A stretch of 64,000 bases of DNA from Sphingopyxis witflariensis (GCF_002205635.1 NZ_NISJ01000001.1:310001-374000), one strand, 5' to 3'. Shown: positions 17,203-26,619, counted from the stretch's first letter. A program made the numbers and translations. Notes: generated from the letters alone by a model not told the origin.

Positions 17203-20200
17203 TTAGCGGAAATCCCATTCATGACTGACCATCTCCCGGTAGCCATTCGATTCGAACCGCGAATATTCCCACCATGGCGTGACGTCGAAATGAGATGCTC
17301 CGGCCCAGCGATCATGGGCCAACTCGGGCAGCCCGGACGCCGAACCCGCGCCGCCCGGGTCGATCGGCTGCGGCGCCGAAACATTCGGCGTCGTTCCACT
17401 TCCCAACGGCCCACTCTCCAACGGCAGCGCGCCATCATTCGCCGCGTTGCTGCCTCCTGACGCAAAGACGAACGACGCCTTCTGCATGTCGGCGGCTGAA
17501 ACGCCATCGAGGCGCAGCACATGTCCATCGAGGCGGACGAGGGTGTCGCTCCCCGACTGGCTGATAACCACGCGGGACGCAAAACTCTGCGCCGTCACGC
17601 CAAGGCCGCTGAGGTCTATGAGGTCGTCGCCAAGCGTAAAATCTGCGACCTGATCATCGCCTGAGCCAAAGACGAAAACATCGTCACCGCTGCCACCCGT
17701 CATGATGTCATCGCCAGCGCCGCCGTCGATACGGTCATCGCCAGAACCGCCCGACAGCATATCGTCGCCCGCACCGCCCAGCAGCGTGTCATCTCCCGAT
17801 CCGCCGGACAGAGTGTCGTCGCCGTCACCGCCGTCGAGTTGATCATCACCCGAGCCACCGCTCACCACGTCGTCACCGCCGCGTCCCTGCACGAGATCGT
17901 CGCCGGATCCGCCTTTCAGAACATCGCGGGACGCCGTGCCGGTCAGCGCGTCGTCATAGGAAGGCGGCGTAACAACCGCGTCGTCATCGTCATGGTCGTT
18001 GCCGTGATCATCCTCATGATCATCATCGTCGTCGTCATGCGCTCCCGGGGCCGACTGGGCGTTCGACAACGAGCCGAAGAAGGTTACGCTGTGGCCCGCG
18101 GTGGCAATCGTCGTACTGCCATTGTCATTTTCGGTGGCCGTATAGTCGGCAATGGTTTTTCCGTCGGCCAGTTCGAAGCGGTCTTGCGCACGCATCTCGC
18201 CGATGATCACATCATTGCCGCCGTTCGATCGGAAAACAATGCGATGCGCCGACTGGAGCGCGCTGATGTCCACCGTATCGTCGCCCGCGCCGCCATTGAT
18301 CGTGATGGTGTTCACGGCGAGGCTGGTCGGCGCGAAGTCGCCGATCACCTGGACCGTGTCATTGCCATTGTCGGTGTTGACGATGATCTCCTCGATATTG
18401 TCGAGTTCGGCAATGATCGCGGCATTCGTCGTGCCGCCACGCGTGATCACGATTTCGGTGTCGGGATTGCGCACTGTCAGCCCGGCCGCATTCGCCGCGG
18501 CACGCGAATAGATGCGATAGGTTTCGGCGACGTTATTCGCCGTGTTGCCGTTGACGACGAACGTGTCGTCGGTCCCCGCACCGCCATCGACGAAATCGCG
18601 GCCGTCGCTGTTGTTGTTGCTCGCCGCGGCCGCACTATTGGCGTTCCACAGGATCGTATCATCGCCGCCGCCGGCAAAGACGATGTCGTCGCCGGTGCCA
18701 GCGTCGAAGATGTTAGCAGCGTCGCTACCGATAAGGATGTTCGCTGCGTTGGTGCCATCGATCGTGCCCGCGGTATCACGGGTGACATTAACGGTGGCAT
18801 TGTCGCTGTTGCCGGGCGCTCCGGTCGCCGTATAGGTGAACGAACCACCAGCCCCGCCCGTGGTCGGATCAATGAAGCTGACCGACGTCGCGTTGTTCGC
18901 GATGCTCGTCAGGCTGCTGGCACCGCTCACGGCGGTTATGCTGATCGGACTATCCGGATCGACATCGTTCAGCAGCAGCGCCCATTTGGGAACGACAATG
19001 CTCGTCCCGCTGATGTTCGTGATGATGCTGTCGCTGTTCGCGTTCACGCCATCATCGACCGCGACGACATTGATCGTCGTTGTCGCAACATTGCTGTCCA
19101 TGAAGCCGCCGTTGACGGTCACTTCGACCACGCGATCGACCGTGTTCGGATTTTCGGAGGTGTTTTCGAACTCGACCGCCTGGATCGCCGCCCGATAGTT
19201 GGCGATCGTTTCCGCACCAGTCAGGATGACGGTGATGCGGCCGGGCACGGATGTGTCCACCTGGCTGTTGATATTGCCCGGCAGATCATTCGGGATGACG
19301 AACTGGTCGTCGGCCTGCGCATTGGTCAGCACGATACGCGCCGATACGAGCTGGCCGTCGCTCTCGAAGATGACCGGGCCGCTCGCGATCGCAACCTCGG
19401 CATTATTCTCGGTAAAGGTCGTTTCAAAATCCCGCACCGGCGGCATGGTGAAGTCGATCGTGACATCGTCGATGGTCACCACGTCATTGGTCTGGTCCAT
19501 CGCGCTGGCCACAAAGCGGATCGCGGCGTTGGCGGTAAAGGGTCCGGTCAGGCTGTGCTGATAATCGGTGTCGGGGCCATTGCCGGTTATCGTCCGCAGC
19601 GTAACGAAATTCACGCCGTCGGCAGCGAATTGCACCATGACGCTTTCGCCGGTTTCCAGACTGGCGGGGTCTGCCGAGAAGCGCAACGTCGCGGTCACCG
19701 CGCCGGCCAAGTCGACAGTCCGGCTGATCTGGGCGCCATCGGCACCGCCGCCGCCAATGAAGCGCAATATGTTGCTGCCGTTGCCACCACCGTCATCAAT
19801 GCGGATCTGGCCGGTCGTTACCCCGCCCGAATCGCCGCTTTCGATCCAGTCCGGAACCCAGTTCGTCGGCCCATCGCTATTGCCGAAGCTCGCCGACGTG
19901 AATTCGTCCTGATACTGCCCGCTGGGAGTTTGCAGCGCAAGCGCCGGCCCTCTCAGATCAACCTCTCCGTCCGTGAACCGCAGCTTTTCAATATTGAACA
20001 GCCGGTCGGTGCCGTCGGACAGCGGTCGGTTCTGGATCGTCTCCTCGGGGAGATCCTCGCCATTCTCATCCTCGCCGTCCCCAGGATCGGTGAAGCCGGT
20101 ATGATCGACCGTGAAGCTGCCGTCGGCATTGCGGGTGATCGTATAGTTCGCCCGCACGTCGGTGTAGACGGCGGTGTCCGTGCTCATATTCGCCAGATCG

Positions 20201-23200
20201 CCATCGATAAGTTCACGAACGATCGACAGCTGGCTGGGATTAATCTCGCCGGCGACCATGCGCGCGGCGATTTCGGTCATGCTGTCGACGCTGAACGCGG
20301 CCCAGCTGTCGCCCTCCTTGGGAGTGACAAGGATGCGGACGTTAAGCCAGCGGTCGCCGTCGATGATGTCGTTGCCGGCTAGGCCCTTGATGGTGTCGTT
20401 GCCGCCGCCGCCGAGCAGAATATCGCCAGCCTCCGAGGTGCTGAAGATGATGCGTTCCTGCACGCCATTCTCGTCGAGCACGGGGACGGTCTGCCCGTCG
20501 ACGACCCTTGTCACCGGAATACCCGCGCCAAGATGCGCGACCAGCGCGCCCAGCCCGTCGATCAGATCGACATTCTTCGCCAGCAGGTCATTCGAATAGG
20601 AATCGAGCGGGGAGTTGGGCCCCGGGATCGCGGCTGTGTTCTGCAACTCTCCGCGCGCATTGGTGCTGCGGCTGCGCCCCGTCAGCGTGTCGTCGAGATT
20701 CCAGCCTGACAGCCCTTCGACCAGGTCAAAGCGGTCGCGCAGGATGAAGGCTTCCTGCGTCTCGAAGATCGGGATTCCGAGGTCCGAATTGGCCGCCGTG
20801 ACATCACCCTTGTGGATGCCCCAGTCGAAACCGGCCTGCCCGTTCGAGCGCTGAATGCCGTCATTGTTCTGGAACATGATGTCGTCGCCGGATTCGGCGT
20901 CATAATCGGTATCGCCGCTGCCGCCGTTCAGCACATCATGGCCGATGATCGACGAGTTGAAGAAGAGTTCCGAATTCTCGCCGGCCAGCGTGTCGAAGCG
21001 TTGACCGCCCTCCAGCCAATCGTCGCCTTCGTTACCGAGCAGGAAGTCGATACCCGTGCCGCCGAGCACGAAGTCATTGCCGGTGCCAGCAAAGGCTTCC
21101 TTGCCGTCGGGGCCGGTGATGATGAAATCGCTGCCCTGGTTGCCGAACAGCAGCGACAGGCCAGATCCGCCGTGGATGACGTCGTTGCCTTCATTGCCGT
21201 GAAGGAAATCGGCCTCGCCGATGTCGGTGCCGGCGTTGGTGATGATGTCGTCACCCTCGCCGCCGAACACCTTGTCGACGCCGTAACCCGCCTCGATCCG
21301 GTCGTTGCCGCCCTTGCCCCAGATGGCGTCATCGCCGCCGCCCGCGACGATATGGTCGGCGTTTTCGGTGCCGCCAACGACGAAATGCTCGTTGCTGTTG
21401 ATGCGGAGATATTCGGCGACGCCGTCATTGTCGGCATCGACGCGTTCAACCAAACTGGTGAAGTTGCCGATGAAGGGGTCGTCGGTCACCGGATCGGCGC
21501 CCAGCTGCTTGCTGATGTCCATTTCCAGCTGCGGCATCTCGAACGCCGAGAAGAGGTTGCCCGGCAGTGCGGTCGAATGATCGTCGCCCAGATCGGTGTT
21601 GCGCATCACCAGTTCGGCGAAGCTGTTGTTTTCCAGCTCGTTGAGCAGGTTGAGCCCCTGGGTGCGCGACAGATAATAGAAACGGTCGGCGTCCTGCAGA
21701 TTTTCCATCGTCATCTGGAACACGAAGCTGAACGTCGAGCCGAGCATGCCGCCGAACGCCATCTTCTTTTCAGCGAGGCCGCCGATCCAGAAGTCGATAT
21801 CGTTGAGCCCACCGAGCTTCGCATCATTGGCATAGATGCCCTCGGCATTGAGGAAGTCGAGCCGGTCCGCCGGCGCTCCCGCCCCACCGAGCACGAGCAA
21901 CGTCGCGGCTTCGCGCAATTCTTCGACCGTCTTCGGGTCGTCAGGCGTATTGAGCACCGATTCATGCGTGCCATAGGCGGCGATGAAATTGATGACGGAC
22001 GCCGGGTTTTTAAGGTTGAGCGCGAAATCGGCCCAGCTTTCATAGGGCTTCAGCAGCGTGTCGCCGGTCGCATCATAGAATGTCTCGCGCGCGGTCTGCA
22101 GCGAGGGCATGCCGACGTCGCGGCCACGGGCGAGGTTGATCGTCGCCAGATCGAGCGGGATACCGAGCAGCTGGTTGCGCAGCACGTCGGTAACGAATTC
22201 GTCGATCTCGCTGCCCGTCTGCCGGCTCATGCCGCGAATGATCGCGCCTGACGCCTCTTCGGCCGAGCCAAGCGAGTCATACATGACGGGATTCAGGAAG
22301 CCGTCGAACAACGAAATGTCGTTCTGAACCGGATTACCGTCCTCATCCATTTCGATGACCGCGATATCCTGCCGCAGCATCGAGTGCCCGAAACGGTAAA
22401 CGACGTGCGCAAATTCGGCGGCGATGCTGGGGTTGATGTCGGCCGACGGCTCGAACAGGAAGATATCGATATCCGGCTGCATCATGCGGCCGAATTCCTC
22501 GAACACCAGATGCTGATACTCCATCTCGTTGGTGAAGCGGCCGACCTGGAACAGGCGTTCTCCGTCCCACACCAGCGTTTCCGAGAGCGTCGCGATCGCC
22601 GCCGGATTGCCGCTCGTCAGCATCGCGAACTGCGCATCGGTCAGGTCGGTCAGCAGCCATTCGTTGATGAAGGCGCGGTCCATCGACCCAAGCGTCACAT
22701 CCTTGGTGTGCTCGACGATGCGGTTATGCTCGGCGTGAAACACCTGATGGACCGCCGTCAGCGCGATATTCTCGTTCGCGCGGCCATCACCGGCGATAAA
22801 ATGCCGGTCGAGCAACTCATTGTCATAGGCCGTCGGACCGCGCGGACCCTGCGGTCCGGGCGAGCCATCAGCATTGGCATAGCCAAGCGCCGAGTCAGCG
22901 TCTGCCTGCAACACACCGCCAACAACGACTGGCGCAGCAGCATGCGCGATGTCGTCGAGGAAAGCATGGCCGGTCAGCACGACGTTCTGAGCGCTGACAG
23001 GCGCGGCCGGATTGCCCTCAAGCAGAACGTCGTCGGCGGTGCCCAGCTGGCCATCGGCACCCATGCCGGCGACCAACTGCGGATAGCCGTTCGCGCCGGG
23101 GATGAAATTGCCATAAGGATCGGTCGCGATCAGCGGGATGTTGCCGACATTGAGGTCGGTCAGCTCGATCCCCAGCATGGCGCGGGCCTGCGCCTTGATA

Positions 23201-24714
23201 TCGGCCCAGGTCGCGAGACCCCCGTTGCTGCCTTCCAGCAGCAGGCCGCTTGAAACAGGCTTGCCGTCCGGCCCCGGGATATATTCGCGCATGAAGACCT
23301 GCTTCGACGCGGAGGAGGAATAGGTCTGGTTCTGGTCGACCCAGGGGGTGGTCAGGTTCTTGGGTCCGGGACCATCGTCGGCGGTGCCGAGGACGCCGTC
23401 GACCCCGGGATTCACCGACACGCGGGTGAGCGGGATATAATTCTGGCCGCCGGGAACATAGAGCGGATCATCCTCCGCCAGCGGCACATAGACCGTGCCG
23501 TTGCCGCCCTTCGCGACCAGATCGAGGCCGTGATCGAAGAATTGTCCAAAGATCGTCATCCAGCCGTTGAACGGCGACGATAGCCCTTCGTCCGGTGAGA
23601 CGTTGGGCAGATAGACGGTGTTGCCGTCCATTTCCACGCCATGTTCTGCCAGCGCCGCGTCGAGCGCAGCGCTGGCAGCGTCGTCGGATGCGGCGACCGC
23701 CTGCGCATCCGACAACGCAGTCTCGGCTCCGGTCAGTGCGGCCTGCGCCGTCAGAACAGCCGCAGCGGCGGCGGCAGATGCGGCTGCAGACGTGGTCGCA
23801 ATGGCTTCAAGCGCGTCAGCGGCACTCAGTGTCAGCTGATAAGCAGCCTCGGCCATATTATACGCCTCTTCGGCGGCGGCAAATTCGGGTTGCTGACCAT
23901 TTGGAATGTTGTCGCCGAGAAGCGCGGTATAAACGGCGAGGTTCGCGTCGCGAACCGCTTGAGCCGGAGCGACCTCCGCCTCGGCGTTCTCAAAGGCGGA
24001 TTGGTCCGTCGCGGCCTGCGCCGCGATCGTGGCAGCAATGCCCTGAGCCTCGGTCAGCGCCGACTGGGCGGCCGCGACGGCAGCGGCGAGCCCACTGACC
24101 GTGCCGTCGGCCACTTCGGCCGCTGCGATGGCGGCATCAAGCGCGTCCCGGGCGGCGACGATCTCGGCAAGCGCGGTCATCAATGGCTGGCCTGACAGTC
24201 CGGCATGCGTCAGCGCGGCGGCAATGGCGGCCGGATTCTTCAGCGTCTGGTCGACGATCAAGTTCGAGATGATGCGCGGGTCGGCATCGATCACGGTGCC
24301 ACTGCCCGGGCCGGGGAGCGACCCGGTGCGGGTACCGGCGTTGGCGTAACTATTATTGGTGTACCAGCTCACCCCCGTGTCGTCGGCCGTACCCATGATG
24401 CCGTCGAGGCCCGGTCCGTCAGGAGCGGGGTTGAAATCATAGCGATCGCCATCGGCGTCGTTCATATATTGCGGTGTAAAGATTCCGGGGAAGGACTGGT
24501 CCGACGCGCCCCAATTTTCGCGTCCTGGCAGCAGATTATTGTAACTGCCGTCAACGGTCCGCAGGCCGTATGGCAGCAGATGCGCCTGCGCGAACCCGTC
24601 ATTGCCGTTATCGCCCGCGACCAGCGTGGCGAGGTCGCCGCCTGCAGCGTGCGCCTCCGCGATCTTGATCTGGCTGAGGATGAAAGTCAGGTCGTGTTTT
24701 GTCAGCTGCACCAT
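17203..24714 (-). CDS. Giant secreted RTX protein with animal-type heme peroxidase domain (MopA-like)
   Basis: A 2,503-residue protein. The ATG at 24714 (MVQLTKHDL) follows GGAG by about 7 bases; a longer frame from 24867 lacks support. Residues about 380-1090 form an animal heme peroxidase: distal Asp-His in GQFFDHGLD (His about 395), catalytic Arg in GDGRANEN (about 643), and proximal His in YRFGHSML (about 776). An alanine-rich helical insert occupies about 170-358. RTX calcium-binding nonapeptides follow at about 1110-1455, around 2000, and 2255-2358. Between them lie beta-sandwich/cadherin-like regions and an Asp/His-rich linker near 2225-2245. There is no Sec signal; the last 145 residues probably hold the type I signal. 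The downstream ABC and HlyD genes export it. Mn(II) oxidation is a guess from shared architecture with MopA. Confidence 0.9.
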   Translation of the reverse strand: MVQLTKHDLTFILSQIKIAEAHAAGGDLATLVAGDNGNDGFAQAHLLPYGLRTVDGSYNNLLPGRENWGASDQSFPGIFTPQYMNDADGDRYDFNPAPDGPGLDGIMGTADDTGVSWYTNNSYANAGTRTGSLPGPGSGTVIDADPRIISNLIVDQTLKNPAAIAAALTHAGLSGQPLMTALAEIVAARDALDAAIAAAEVADGTVSGLAAAVAAAQSALTEAQGIAATIAAQAATDQSAFENAEAEVAPAQAVRDANLAVYTALLGDNIPNGQQPEFAAAEEAYNMAEAAYQLTLSAADALEAIATTSAAASAAAAAAVLTAQAALTGAETALSDAQAVAASDDAASAALDAALAEHGVEMDGNTVYLPNVSPDEGLSSPFNGWMTIFGQFFDHGLDLVAKGGNGTVYVPLAEDDPLYVPGGQNYIPLTRVSVNPGVDGVLGTADDGPGPKNLTTPWVDQNQTYSSSASKQVFMREYIPGPDGKPVSSGLLLEGSNGGLATWADIKAQARAMLGIELTDLNVGNIPLIATDPYGNFIPGANGYPQLVAGMGADGQLGTADDVLLEGNPAAPVSAQNVVLTGHAFLDDIAHAAAPVVVGGVLQADADSALGYANADGSPGPQGPRGPTAYDNELLDRHFIAGDGRANENIALTAVHQVFHAEHNRIVEHTKDVTLGSMDRAFINEWLLTDLTDAQFAMLTSGNPAAIATLSETLVWDGERLFQVGRFTNEMEYQHLVFEEFGRMMQPDIDIFLFEPSADINPSIAAEFAHVVYRFGHSMLRQDIAVIEMDEDGNPVQNDISLFDGFLNPVMYDSLGSAEEASGAIIRGMSRQTGSEIDEFVTDVLRNQLLGIPLDLATINLARGRDVGMPSLQTARETFYDATGDTLLKPYESWADFALNLKNPASVINFIAAYGTHESVLNTPDDPKTVEELREAATLLVLGGAGAPADRLDFLNAEGIYANDAKLGGLNDIDFWIGGLAEKKMAFGGMLGSTFSFVFQMTMENLQDADRFYYLSRTQGLNLLNELENNSFAELVMRNTDLGDDHSTALPGNLFSAFEMPQLEMDISKQLGADPVTDDPFIGNFTSLVERVDADNDGVAEYLRINSNEHFVVGGTENADHIVAGGGDDAIWGKGGNDRIEAGYGVDKVFGGEGDDIITNAGTDIGEADFLHGNEGNDVIHGGSGLSLLFGNQGSDFIITGPDGKEAFAGTGNDFVLGGTGIDFLLGNEGDDWLEGGQRFDTLAGENSELFFNSSIIGHDVLNGGSGDTDYDAESGDDIMFQNNDGIQRSNGQAGFDWGIHKGDVTAANSDLGIPIFETQEAFILRDRFDLVEGLSGWNLDDTLTGRSRSTNARGELQNTAAIPGPNSPLDSYSNDLLAKNVDLIDGLGALVAHLGAGIPVTRVVDGQTVPVLDENGVQERIIFSTSEAGDILLGGGGNDTIKGLAGNDIIDGDRWLNVRILVTPKEGDSWAAFSVDSMTEIAARMVAGEINPSQLSIVRELIDGDLANMSTDTAVYTDVRANYTITRNADGSFTVDHTGFTDPGDGEDENGEDLPEETIQNRPLSDGTDRLFNIEKLRFTDGEVDLRGPALALQTPSGQYQDEFTSASFGNSDGPTNWVPDWIESGDSGGVTTGQIRIDDGGGNGSNILRFIGGGGADGAQISRTVDLAGAVTATLRFSADPASLETGESVMVQFAADGVNFVTLRTITGNGPDTDYQHSLTGPFTANAAIRFVASAMDQTNDVVTIDDVTIDFTMPPVRDFETTFTENNAEVAIASGPVIFESDGQLVSARIVLTNAQADDQFVIPNDLPGNINSQVDTSVPGRITVILTGAETIANYRAAIQAVEFENTSENPNTVDRVVEVTVNGGFMDSNVATTTINVVAVDDGVNANSDSIITNISGTSIVVPKWALLLNDVDPDSPISITAVSGASSLTSIANNATSVSFIDPTTGGAGGSFTYTATGAPGNSDNATVNVTRDTAGTIDGTNAANILIGSDAANIFDAGTGDDIVFAGGGDDTILWNANSAAAASNNNSDGRDFVDGGAGTDDTFVVNGNTANNVAETYRIYSRAAANAAGLTVRNPDTEIVITRGGTTNAAIIAELDNIEEIIVNTDNGNDTVQVIGDFAPTSLAVNTITINGGAGDDTVDISALQSAHRIVFRSNGGNDVIIGEMRAQDRFELADGKTIADYTATENDNGSTTIATAGHSVTFFGSLSNAQSAPGAHDDDDDDHEDDHGNDHDDDDAVVTPPSYDDALTGTASRDVLKGGSGDDLVQGRGGDDVVSGGSGDDQLDGGDGDDTLSGGSGDDTLLGGAGDDMLSGGSGDDRIDGGAGDDIMTGGSGDDVFVFGSGDDQVADFTLGDDLIDLSGLGVTAQSFASRVVISQSGSDTLVRLDGHVLRLDGVSAADMQKASFVFASGGSNAANDGALPLESGPLGSGTTPNVSAPQPIDPGGAGSASGLPELAHDRWAGASHFDVTPWWEYSRFESNGYREMVSHEWDFR

Positions 24715-24912
24715 GTCACGTCTCCGGTCTGTCCGTGACGCAGGGCGCAACGGACCGCTCCGCAAAAACATGCGGATGAAAGGTTGAACATTGCGCTGGT
24801 GCGGCCCCCCGCCAGCATTGTCGGACATCGCGAATCGAATCGACTCACCCGTACGACTTAAAAACAAGTTAATTTGAAACGGGAGGAAGAGTCGACTGAG
24901 CTTTAGTTACTA
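24715..24912. promoter_or_regulatory. Leader and remaining promoter region of the RTX peroxidase gene
   Basis: About 200 bases between the start codon and an insertion sequence. The stretch 24856-24910 is AT-rich compared with its surroundings and may hold a promoter. The insertion cuts off anything further upstream, so original regulatory sites may now be on the far side of the element. No exact promoter box was assigned. Confidence 0.4.
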
Positions 24913-25691
24913 GGCCGTGTTGACAAAAGACTTCAGCCATAGGCGCGTAGCGGCGAGGTTGAGGAAGCTCTCGAACGAGAGCAGGGTTTTGTCATAGCGG
25001 GTTGCGATGCGTCGTTGCTGTTTGAGTTTGCCGAACATGCGCTCGACGCGGTTTCGGTCCTTGTAGCGGCGATAGTCGGGATGCTCTGGCACCTTGCGGT
25101 TCGAGCGAGGCGGGATGATCGGCAGGATGCCCCGGGTCAGCAGGCTTTCCCGGAAGTGATCACCATCATAACCCTTGTCCGCGAGCAGCGCCTTGGGCGT
25201 GGCGGCGGGGATCGCCATCAGCGGTTCGGCAGCGGTGTAATCGGAAGCCTCGCCGCCGGTGAGGATGAAGCCGACAGGCAGTCCTTGATTGTCGCAGCGG
25301 GCGTGGATTTTGCTCGTAAAGCCGCCGCGTGATCGACCAAGAGCGTTCGCACAAGCCCCCCTTTTCCGCCCGCTGCCGAGACATGGCCGCGAACGCTGGT
25401 GCTGTCGATCATGTGTTGCCAGTCGTCGGTCAGACCCAGATCGACCAGTGTTTGCAGCAGGGCATCCCAGACACCCTGTTCGGCCCAGCGACGGAAGCGC
25501 ACATAGACCGAGTTCCACTTGCCGTAGCGCTCGTGCATGTCGCGCCAGGGGCAGCCGACCCGCAGCACGTGAAGCATTCCATTGAGGAAGCGCCGGTTAT
25601 CGCCCGCCGGCCGCGCCCAGCGACCGCGCTCAGGCGGCAGTAGCGGCCCGATCAGATCCCACTCCGCGTCCGACAAATCCCCGCGACCCAT
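24910..25691 (-). CDS. IS5-family (IS427-like) transposase, two frames joined by -1 frameshift
   Basis: Frame A starts at 25691 (MGRGDLSDAEWDLIGPLLP) and contains the DDE Asp in HMIDSTSVRGHV, then GGKGGL. Frame B carries the rest: GRSRGGFTSKIH, the second Asp in LLADKGYDGD, and the Glu region YKDRNRVERMFGKLKQQRR. The change of frame falls on A4G6 (25356-25365 on the minus strand), a classic slippery run; frame B lies at -1. Read through, the product is a normal DDE transposase of about 260 residues. Frame B ends KSFVNTA, and its TAG stop lies at 24910-24912, just outside the terminal repeat, made from target DNA. Both frames look intact, so the element may still be active. Confidence 0.88.
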
Positions 25692-25761
25692 GACTGCCCC
25701 TCAAAAAGCAGTCTTGAATCAGAACAAGGCGGGTTTGGGAATCCCTTTTGTCAACACGGCC
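24913..25761. mobile_element. Insertion sequence, IS5 family, IS427-like group
   Basis: An 849-base element bounded by perfect 17-bp inverted repeats GGCCGTGTTGACAAAAG at 24913-24929 and 25745-25761. The flanks read CTA on the left and TAG on the right, consistent with insertion into CTAG with a 2-base TA duplication (24911-24912 and 25762-25763), as is usual for IS427-group elements. It lies about 200 bases upstream of the RTX peroxidase start codon, between that gene and the LuxR-type regulator. Confidence 0.9.
25356..25365 (-). other. Programmed -1 frameshift site in transposase
   Basis: On the coding strand the run AAAAGGGGGG allows tRNAs on AAA-GGG-GGG to slip back one base. This joins frame A (GGKGG) to frame B (ACANALGRSRGG). 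Confidence 0.75.
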
Positions 25762-25893
25762 TAGTCCGATATGGGACTCCATGAGTCTTCATCTCTATAA
25801 CCACAGTCGAAATGTCTAGTACTTCTGGACATGCTTTGAGCACGCGCGTTTTGCGCACTCAAACGAGCGCGGCAAACATCTGTTTTGGCAATT

Positions 25894-26619
25894 TCAGCCG
25901 AACGCGCGCGTTCTGAAGTCAACGCCGAGCTGACCGCGACTGACTAGCTGGTCGCGCATGGAAGCCGACGCATCGCCGCGGCTCTGAAGCGCAGCGACGG
26001 CGCCCACCCGGTTATGCACGCCAAGCAGGCGGAATGCCGCGGCCACATGGACTTTTACCGTACTTTCGGAGATACGCAGCGAGCGGGCAATTTCCTTGTT
26101 CGATTTGCCCATCGACATATGCGTCAGCACTTCGCGCTGTCGTTCGGTCAGGCTGGATATCGAGGCCAGGCGCGAGCGATCGGAGCCCTTGTCCAGTGTT
26201 TCCACATCGACGTAGCTGACGAGGGGCGGAACATAGACCTGGCCGGCCATGACCTGCCGGAAGGCCTGAAGCATTTCGTCCTGCTCCATATCCTTCGGAA
26301 TAAAGCCATGCGCACCCTCGTCGATCGCCCGGAGCATCGCGCCGCGGTCGCGCCGCCAATCGACAATTACCAAGCAGAGTTGTGGATAGCGGTGGCGCAA
26401 TCCGCGAATGCCACCCGGCGCAACCGCGGCCAAGTCGATCCCACCGTCGAGAACCAGCAACCCCAACGCTCCGGTCGCGGCCAGCCAGACTAGAGCCTGA
26501 TCGGCATCCTCTGCGATCGCAACCTCGACATTCTGAAATTCGCGCCGGATGATGGAAGCGAGACCGCTTCGGCATAGAAGTTGCCGATCCCAAACCAGTG
26601 CCCTCGATACAGCGGACAA
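25894..26619 (-). CDS. LuxR/NarL-family response regulator with atypical receiver
   Basis: A 241-residue regulator with an N-terminal receiver-like domain and a C-terminal LuxR helix-turn-helix (SLTERQREVLTHMSMGKSNKEIA, then SESTVKVHVAAAFRLLGV). In the receiver the usual pair of acidic residues is reduced (ALVWDRQLL in place of a VDD motif). The phospho-acceptor Asp is probably in LLVLDGG and the conserved Lys is in GFIPKDM, but the usual Thr/Ser position is altered (VIVDWRR). It may work without phosphorylation. It is the nearest regulator upstream of the RTX peroxidase, on the same strand, and now separated from it by the insertion sequence. A role in controlling that gene is inferred. Confidence 0.86.
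   Translation of the reverse strand: MSAVSRALVWDRQLLCRSGLASIIRREFQNVEVAIAEDADQALVWLAATGALGLLVLDGGIDLAAVAPGGIRGLRHRYPQLCLVIVDWRRDRGAMLRAIDEGAHGFIPKDMEQDEMLQAFRQVMAGQVYVPPLVSYVDVETLDKGSDRSRLASISSLTERQREVLTHMSMGKSNKEIARSLRISESTVKVHVAAAFRLLGVHNRVGAVAALQSRGDASASMRDQLVSRGQLGVDFRTRAFG

Noticed and set aside
17640-17960. Short regularly spaced DNA repeats that could suggest a CRISPR array
   Set aside because: The repeats are 27-base periodic and encode RTX nonapeptides in an open frame; there are no unique spacers of constant length and no cas genes.
17839-20382. An 847-codon open frame on the plus strand opposite the RTX gene
   Set aside because: It is the antisense shadow of repetitive, GC-rich Asp/Gly codons; it has no domain, and the minus-strand frame has clear peroxidase and RTX motifs.
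24913-24930. TTGACA in the IS end as an outward promoter for the peroxidase gene
   Set aside because: In this repeat the hexamer points into the element on both ends; no matching -10 box faces the peroxidase gene.
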